Origin: Putridiphycobacter sp045107045 | GTDB taxonomy: Bacteria; Bacteroidota; Bacteroidia; Flavobacteriales_D; Crocinitomicaceae | Assembly (NCBI GenBank): GCA_045107045.1 | Contig: JBGCFR010000019.1 | Span: 22,947-86,946 of the forward strand | Direction of reading: 5' to 3' | DNA length: 64,000 nucleotides | In this document: positions 58,885 through 64,000 of the stretch, piece after piece | Layout: every line of letters starts with the position of its first letter | Position numbering within the stretch: position 1 is the first letter of the stretch | Notes under the pieces: model-generated | The model's database searches: none | What the model was told of the DNA's origin: nothing | The model's input: the letters and a program-made list of their open reading frames with translations, nothing else | Translations under genes and position numbers: made by a program

Positions 58885-60106
58885 CTAATGGGTAAATGGT
58901 CAGCCCACTTCTTAATTTGGGTTCAATCCAAGTTGATTTAGGGGGCATTATTAAATCGGCATCAGCTACTTTAATTAATTGTTGTGGTGAAATAGGGTAG
59001 AGTGCAAATGCAAGCTTAGCCACGCCCTTATCAACAGCTTTTTTTAAGCCTTTCATCCCTTTGTCTCCACTAATAAAGTCAATCCTGTTATCGGTCTTAA
59101 TGTCTTGGATATTTAAAATTGGGCGAAGCACCAATTGAGTTAAAATGTAAGTATCTAAACATTTAACTGGATCATTTTTATCAATCAAGTGATCTTTAAC
59201 TAGTAAATTGTACCATTGATTATCAAGATACATACTAATTTCGCCTGATTTTTTTGGTGACAATAGTTTAGAATCAGTCGCATTTATTGTAAAGCTTTCT
59301 CTCAATGCTTCAATAAATGCTTTCTTCGATAAGCCATTCAAATCTTTTACTATTCTATTAAAATCTAAAATGTTTAATCGTGATTCAGAGATAAAGAAAG
59401 CTAGACTGTGTCTGTTCAGCTCTGTTTTTGGGTTAGAGTTTTTATAGTATCTATATGAGGAGGCACATCTATGATGTCCATCAGCTATATAAGTTTCATT
59501 TAACTTTCCAAACGCTTTTTGTACTTGTATAATTGTACTTGGGTCATCAACAATCCACAATTCATGCTTAATCTTGTCAGTTGTTGTGTATTCATATTCG
59601 GGTCTTACTTTGGTTGTGTTTAACAGTACAGAATCAATATCTGCTTCATTTTTATGAAACAACAAAACAGGTTCAGCATTAAACTTTACAGTATCCAAAT
59701 ATTTTGAAAATGTTTTTTCGCGATTAGTGAGTGTATCTTCGTGTTTTTTAATTTTGCCAGACTCATATTCGTCTAGATCTGCACCACCAATAAACCCTAC
59801 ATATTCATGCGTTTCTGTGGTTTGTCTATAAACATATAGAGCATCATTTTCCTCCTGAATAAAAATCCCTTTAGAAAAAAACTCATTAAACTTCTCGCGT
59901 ACTTTCATAAATCTACTGATAGTATTTGGTTTAGTCCTATCTTTTTTATGAAACTCAGGGTTAATAATATGAATAAAAGTATATGGATTTCCTTTCAATT
60001 TTGCAGCTAGCATTCTTTTAGAATACTCATAATAGGGTTTGGTTGCTACCAGCTGTGCTTTGTCCCTTACCGGTCTTATAGCCTTAAATGGAAGTATATT
60101 TGTCAC
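58877..60106 (-). CDS. DUF1015 domain-containing protein
   Basis: A 409-residue protein of the DUF1015 family. It starts NILPFKAIRPVRDKAQLVAT and contains YTFIHIINPEFHKK, the signature KLNETYIADGHHRCASSYRY with two His, and RIDFISGDKGMKGLKKAVDK. The family acts in the cytoplasm and has been linked by neighbourhood to serine or amino-acid metabolism; the reaction is not established. It overlaps yggS and lies divergent from the STAS gene. Confidence 0.9.
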   Translation of the reverse strand: MTNILPFKAIRPVRDKAQLVATKPYYEYSKRMLAAKLKGNPYTFIHIINPEFHKKDRTKPNTISRFMKVREKFNEFFSKGIFIQEENDALYVYRQTTETHEYVGFIGGADLDEYESGKIKKHEDTLTNREKTFSKYLDTVKFNAEPVLLFHKNEADIDSVLLNTTKVRPEYEYTTTDKIKHELWIVDDPSTIIQVQKAFGKLNETYIADGHHRCASSYRYYKNSNPKTELNRHSLAFFISESRLNILDFNRIVKDLNGLSKKAFIEALRESFTINATDSKLLSPKKSGEISMYLDNQWYNLLVKDHLIDKNDPVKCLDTYILTQLVLRPILNIQDIKTDNRIDFISGDKGMKGLKKAVDKGVAKLAFALYPISPQQLIKVADADLIMPPKSTWIEPKLRSGLTIYPLDD

Positions 60107-60177
60107 GCTTGTTTTTTTTGGCGAAGATAAAATAATTAATAATAAGTTGATACGAGATAGTATTTAAAAAAAATTAA

Positions 60178-60185
60178 TAAATTTG
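60178..60185 (+). promoter_or_regulatory. -7 promoter box for the STAS protein gene
   Basis: TAAATTTG matches TAnnTTTG exactly. It covers a possible TTG start at 60183, so the ATG at 60210 is the likely start, with a leader of about 18 bases. Confidence 0.45.
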
Positions 60186-60209
60186 AAGTACATCAACCAT
60201 GTACAGACT

Positions 60210-60572
60210 ATGAGTTTTAAAAAGGAATCAAAAGATAATTTTACTGTAGTAAATGCAAATATTGAAAAGCTAGATTCTTCTAATGCATCTGAATTAAAAA
60301 GCGAATTTGTTTTGTTAAACAAAAGTTCTGTTAATTCAATTGTTTTAAATCTTGAGAAAACGAAATACTGTGATTCTTCTGGGCTTAGTGCTATTCTAAT
60401 TGGAAATAGACTTTGTAAAGATTCTGGAGGTACATTTGCAATTAGTGGTTTACAGCCAAACGTTGCTAAAATGATTCAAATATCTCAATTAGATAAAGTG
60501 TTAAATATTCATGATTCAGTAAAATCTGCTTCATCATTTATCAATAGTGATCAAGAAACTAGTCAATTGTAG
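60210..60572 (+). CDS. STAS-domain anti-sigma-factor antagonist-like protein
   Basis: A 120-residue single STAS domain (SpoIIAA/RsbV type). The site of regulatory phosphorylation is visible in KYCDSSGLSAILIGNRL, with Ser after Asp. FAISGLQPNVAKMIQISQLD is the typical final helix. Such proteins bind anti-sigma kinases when unphosphorylated. No partner kinase or phosphatase gene is adjacent; Bacteroidota lack sigma B, so the target may be another partner switch. A terminator separates it from the following gene. Confidence 0.88.
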   Translation: MSFKKESKDNFTVVNANIEKLDSSNASELKSEFVLLNKSSVNSIVLNLEKTKYCDSSGLSAILIGNRLCKDSGGTFAISGLQPNVAKMIQISQLDKVLNIHDSVKSASSFINSDQETSQL

Positions 60573-60589
60573 TAATAATTAATAAAAGT

Positions 60590-60616
60590 ATAAAGGCCTT
60601 TTCAAGGCCTTTTTTT
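60590..60616 (+). terminator. Terminator hairpin directly before the FAD-oxidase gene
   Basis: AAAGGCCTT and AAGGCCTTT pair around a 3-base loop and are followed by T-run 60610-60616. The next gene's ATG is at 60619, two bases after the T-run. Confidence 0.8.
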
Positions 60617-60618
60617 GT

Positions 60619-62028
60619 ATGGTTAAATTTGAAAAAATATCTCCAAGTTTTATTAAAGCGATTAAAAAAATGGTTAGTGATAATAGCATTTTTGTTGATC
60701 AAACGAATCTTGAGAAACACGCGCATGATGAAACTGAAGATTTAAATTACTTGCCAGAAATGGTTATTAAACCAGAGAGTACTTTACAAGTTTCTAATAT
60801 CATTAAGTTATGCTCAGAATTTAATATCCCTGTTACACCTCAAGGTGCCAGAACAGGATTAAGTGGTGGTGCGTTACCTATTTTTGGCGGTGTTGCTTTA
60901 TCACTAGAAAAATTGAATTCTATTATTGATATCGATACGGATAATCTTCAAATTACTGTTGAACCAGGTGTAATTGTTCAAGAGTTGCAAGAGGCAGTGG
61001 TGAAATTAGGGTTGTTCTACCCACCTGATCCTTCGAGCAAAGGTTCTTGTTTTATTGGAGGCAATATTGCTGAAAATGCTGGTGGACCGAAAGCGGTTAA
61101 GTATGGCGTCACAAAAGATTACGTTTTAAATTTAGAAGTAGTATTGGCAGATGGCTCTATTATTTGGACAGGTGCCAATGTATTAAAGAATGCAACGGGC
61201 TATAATATAACTCAATTATTGGTTGGTTCTGAAGGCACATTGGGAATAGTCACTAAAGCTGTTTTAAAACTCATTCCTCTTCCAAAGTTTGACCGATTAC
61301 TATTAGTGCCATTTAAAAGTATTGAAAATGCCGCTCAAGCAGTAGCTGCCATATTTAAAGCCGGTATAACGCCAAGTGGGTTAGAATTTATGGAACGTGA
61401 TGCTATTGAGCGGACTATCAATTTTATGGGGGGAAGTCAAATAACAATAGATGATGATGTTTTAGCTCATTTATTGATTGAAGTAGACGGCAATGATGAA
61501 TCTGTTTTAATGGATGATTTAGAGGATATTTTAAATGTGGTTGAATCATTTAATTGTGGAGAAGTATTATTTGCTGAAGATCAGGCTCAGAAGGATAAAT
61601 TGTGGGAAATTAGACGAAAAGTAGGAGAGGCAGTTAAATCGCATTCAACATATAAAGAAGAGGATACAGTTGTGCCAAGGTTTAGATTGCCCGAATTATT
61701 AAAAGGAGTTAAAACTATTGGTGCATCTTATGGTTTTAAATCGGTCTGTTATGGACATGCCGGTGACGGAAATTTGCATATTAATATCATCAAAGGAAAT
61801 TTGTCAGATAAAGAATGGAATGAATCATTGAAAGAAGCTATTAAAGAGATTTTTGAGTTAACAATTTCCTTAGGTGGAACAATTTCTGGAGAGCATGGTA
61901 TAGGTTATGTGCAGCGAGATTATATGACTATTCCATTTAATTCTTTGCAATTACAATTAATGCAGCAAATTAAAGATGTGTTTGATTCTAAAGGCATCTT
62001 GAATCCTGGAAAAATATTACCACAATAA
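60619..62028 (+). CDS. FAD-binding oxidoreductase, GlcD type
   Basis: A 469-residue flavoprotein of the D-lactate/glycolate oxidase GlcD group. The FAD-binding PCMH domain includes VTPQGARTGLSGGALPIFGG, PPDPSSKGSCFIGGNIAENA and LLVGSEGTLGIVTKAVLKL; the C-terminal oxidase domain ends with CYGHAGDGNLHINI, SGEHGIGYVQRDY and DSKGILNPGKILP. It should oxidise a 2-hydroxy acid such as glycolate or D-lactate at the membrane. No iron-sulfur subunit gene is adjacent. The start ATG directly follows a terminator; a later Met at residue 18 is less likely because it would cut the first helix. Confidence 0.92.
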   Translation: MVKFEKISPSFIKAIKKMVSDNSIFVDQTNLEKHAHDETEDLNYLPEMVIKPESTLQVSNIIKLCSEFNIPVTPQGARTGLSGGALPIFGGVALSLEKLNSIIDIDTDNLQITVEPGVIVQELQEAVVKLGLFYPPDPSSKGSCFIGGNIAENAGGPKAVKYGVTKDYVLNLEVVLADGSIIWTGANVLKNATGYNITQLLVGSEGTLGIVTKAVLKLIPLPKFDRLLLVPFKSIENAAQAVAAIFKAGITPSGLEFMERDAIERTINFMGGSQITIDDDVLAHLLIEVDGNDESVLMDDLEDILNVVESFNCGEVLFAEDQAQKDKLWEIRRKVGEAVKSHSTYKEEDTVVPRFRLPELLKGVKTIGASYGFKSVCYGHAGDGNLHINIIKGNLSDKEWNESLKEAIKEIFELTISLGGTISGEHGIGYVQRDYMTIPFNSLQLQLMQQIKDVFDSKGILNPGKILPQ

Positions 62029-62059
62029 AAAAGGTGCTATACCATAGCACCTTTTTTTA
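62027..62059. terminator. Bidirectional terminator between the GlcD-like and T9SS genes
   Basis: GGTGCTAT and ATAGCACC pair around the loop ACC, with six A before and seven T after, so both converging genes can use it. Confidence 0.85.
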
Positions 62060-62082
62060 AAACTTTGATATTATTTTATTTT

Positions 62083-64000
62083 TTAATGGAATATATTAAC
62101 CGTTCCTCTAAAATCAAATACTTCACTGGTTACTGTGTTAGCGGCTTCTATAAGCCACACATAAGTACCATTTAATACTGTAGAACCATTTGCGAGGGTT
62201 CCATTCCAAACGGCTTCTGGATCAAAAGATTCAAATACTAAATCTCCCCAACGGTCATACACTTGTAAATGGTATTTGTATTTATCAATGCCATCAATGT
62301 AAACACGCCAATCATCATTATTGTTGTCTCCATCAGGAGTAAACGAATTCGGTGCATATATAACCACTTCGTTTTCTACAACCGCAATACCAGTGACTGA
62401 ATGGACACAGCCATGCTCACTTGTGGCTATCAATTCAATTGGATATTCACCTGAAACACCATAAGGGTATGATATTCTTGGGTTTTCAGCTATTGAAGTG
62501 ACAGGTTTGCCACCTTTCATATTCCAAACGTAAGTTAAACCATCTCCACTTGATTGATTAACCATATCGAACTCAGGTTGGAAAATAGTCGCTTTTTCTG
62601 GTGTAATATAAAATCTTGCATTCGGAATAGGATCAACTGTAATATGTTGAGATAACGTTTGTGAATTTTTACAACCAAATTTCGACTGTACTTCTATAAA
62701 TAAATCATATGTTCCTGCATAATCAACAGTCATAGTATCAGTTCTGCTGTTTGGCGTAAACTTATTAGTTAGATATAATGATTCGCCAGCTAGATTAAAG
62801 GTGGCAACATGAAATAGTGAATCTATTGTATTTAGTGTAAATGCAATTTTAGCATCTGGCTCACAATTTTCAATAATTTCAGAATCAAACTCAAGTGTTG
62901 GTACAGTATACATAAATGCAGTAGCACAGGCTATTTTTGGTGTCGATTCGCATTCATCTGTTACGGTAACGCAGTACTCAGTTTCAGATGGAGGATTTAA
63001 ATTCAAAAGTGGTGTGCCCCAATTTTTTGCGGCTCCATTCGCTAACCATGCATAATCATAGCCTTGGTGGCCACCTTCCGAAGTGACAGTAATACTGAAA
63101 AAGTCTTCAGGACATATTCTTCTGTCTTCGGTAAGCGAAATACTAATTGGGTCATACATTGAAATTTCAATGGTTAAAGTGTCAGATGAGCAATTCGCAA
63201 AGTTTGACGCATGAACAGTTACGGTAGAATCAGTGGTGGGAAATACGGATTGATTTGGCCCTTGATTCACTGTAAAATTCCAATTGTAGAATACTCCATT
63301 TGGTGTAAAAGCAACCAAACTGGCTTCTCCATTTTCGCAAACAGTCGTGTCATTTGAAGCCGTAATTGTTAACATTGGTGGATCTGTCAATGTGATTTGC
63401 GAACTAAAAGAACAGCCAGCAACATCTCTTGATATTACATCATATATGCCAGAAGTCAGTCCAGTAAAAATATTGCTTGGATTCCAAGTTACACCATTGT
63501 CTATGCTGTATTCAACAGCACCTAATGTTCCAAAAGTGTTGATGGTTAAACTACCATCATTGTAGCCAAAGCAAGTAGGATCTTGGAAAGCAACTGTATG
63601 AAATTCCTCTGAAAAAATAATATTAGTGGTATCAGTCACATCAGGACAGACATGATTAGTATCTACTTCAACTAATACTAGGCCATAAGTGCCGGCGTCA
63701 TTAGTGGTAATTAGGGGATCAAGAGTCGTATTGTTTGGTGAAAATGCCAGACCATTAACAAGTCCAGGGGGATAAACAACTGTCCAATAAAAATCAGTTG
63801 TTGTATTTCCCAAAACTCCATCAAGAGTCAATAATTCGCTATTGCAAATAGTATCATCTAGTCCTGCATAGGTAGGTAATAAAGGTGTATTGACATGAAT
63901 ATGTGCAGAATCTATCCAAGAACTATCTGGTGATGTCCATGTTAATTGATAGGACGTAGTATCAGTTGGATCAAAACTCACGAATGGAATGGCTATGGTT
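62083..64000 (-). CDS. Large surface protein with T9SS type B (gliding-type) C-terminal domain (partial)
   Basis: The frame is open to the right edge (63982-64000 reads TIAIPF in frame), so the N-terminus is missing; the visible part has about 639 residues. Repeated Ig/PKD-like modules with short Cys-containing starts are visible (DDTICNSELLTLDGVLGN, NDTTVCENGEASLVAFTPNG, EDRRICPEDFFSITVTSEGG), plus a SprB-like repeat (QDPTCFGYNDGSLTINTFGT). A PKD domain (GLTYVWNMKGGKPVTSIAE) precedes the type B sorting domain (APNSFTPDGDNNNDDWRVYI, VYDRWGDLVFESFDPEAVWN). It is a cell-surface protein, perhaps an adhesin linked to gliding. Confidence 0.92.
   Translation of the reverse strand, partial: TIAIPFVSFDPTDTTSYQLTWTSPDSSWIDSAHIHVNTPLLPTYAGLDDTICNSELLTLDGVLGNTTTDFYWTVVYPPGLVNGLAFSPNNTTLDPLITTNDAGTYGLVLVEVDTNHVCPDVTDTTNIIFSEEFHTVAFQDPTCFGYNDGSLTINTFGTLGAVEYSIDNGVTWNPSNIFTGLTSGIYDVISRDVAGCSFSSQITLTDPPMLTITASNDTTVCENGEASLVAFTPNGVFYNWNFTVNQGPNQSVFPTTDSTVTVHASNFANCSSDTLTIEISMYDPISISLTEDRRICPEDFFSITVTSEGGHQGYDYAWLANGAAKNWGTPLLNLNPPSETEYCVTVTDECESTPKIACATAFMYTVPTLEFDSEIIENCEPDAKIAFTLNTIDSLFHVATFNLAGESLYLTNKFTPNSRTDTMTVDYAGTYDLFIEVQSKFGCKNSQTLSQHITVDPIPNARFYITPEKATIFQPEFDMVNQSSGDGLTYVWNMKGGKPVTSIAENPRISYPYGVSGEYPIELIATSEHGCVHSVTGIAVVENEVVIYAPNSFTPDGDNNNDDWRVYIDGIDKYKYHLQVYDRWGDLVFESFDPEAVWNGTLANGSTVLNGTYVWLIEAANTVTSEVFDFRGTVNIFH

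Noticed and set aside
1..64000. tRNA, rRNA, CRISPR arrays and insertion sequences
   Set aside because: Intergenic gaps were read on both strands; none holds a cloverleaf, regularly spaced repeats or transposase coding sequence that I could support.

Overview
The window is an AT-rich chromosomal segment of a Bacteroidota bacterium, most likely in or near the Flavobacteriales. Several things support this. Secreted proteins carry type IX secretion (T9SS) sorting domains of both type A (11511-12284, 40413-44177) and type B (62083-64000). Many genes are preceded by the Bacteroidota -7 box TAnnTTTG, and recognisable Shine-Dalgarno sequences are missing. Lipoproteins are numerous, and gene sets such as rpsO-pnp, fbaB-accD and nusB-DUF1573-yajC are familiar from this phylum. 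No tRNA, rRNA, CRISPR array, insertion sequence or prophage was seen.

Layout, left to right. 1-4200: the start of a sugar nucleotidyltransferase, ribosomal protein L31, a beta-helix lipoprotein, a small PKD-like lipoprotein, and an ECF sigma factor overlapping a one-pass membrane protein whose periplasmic part resembles the C-terminal domain of GldM. 4275-8190: pyrD, an HMG-CoA-lyase-like enzyme and lipoproteins. 8306-12284: a DUF1800 / DUF1501 / T9SS-cargo trio. 12419-17794: a methyltransferase, small lipoproteins, and a DAHP synthase gene overlapping an unusual ribulose-phosphate-epimerase-CBS fusion. 17885-19201: rseP. 19236-24644: a tightly packed dlt operon (dltC-dltD-dltX-dltB-dltA) next to a membrane acyltransferase. 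25502-28202: a DUF6340-like lipoprotein, sucD and a Dps protein. 28467-38657: an accessory stretch of small single-purpose genes (two GNATs, three alpha/beta or cysteine hydrolases, two Crp/Fnr regulators, a GH10 xylanase, small beta-barrel proteins) that begins with a decayed adhesin gene. 38814-64000: mostly core genes (mnmE, pnp, rpsO, accD, fbaB, cmk, leucine dehydrogenase, nusB, yajC, YggS, glcD-like) mixed with a large secreted M4 peptidase, a membrane-anchored MutS-like ATPase, an ABC exporter, and a T9SS type B surface protein that runs off the right edge.

The most interesting locus is the dlt operon. Gram-positive bacteria use DltA, C, B, X and D to activate D-alanine, load it on a carrier protein, pass it across the membrane and attach it to teichoic acids. 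A Bacteroidota cell has no teichoic acids, so the acceptor here is unknown. The set is complete, down to a 52-residue DltX-like protein ending in the Tyr-containing motif FVYQQF. The DltB homologue, however, has Asn where the membrane-bound O-acyltransferase family has its invariant His. Other points worth a look are the candidate GldM-linked sigma/anti-sigma pair, the epimerase-CBS fusion coupled to DAHP synthase, three terminator hairpins lying directly against downstream start codons, and an acyltransferase gene whose conserved N-terminus lies upstream of any usual start codon.
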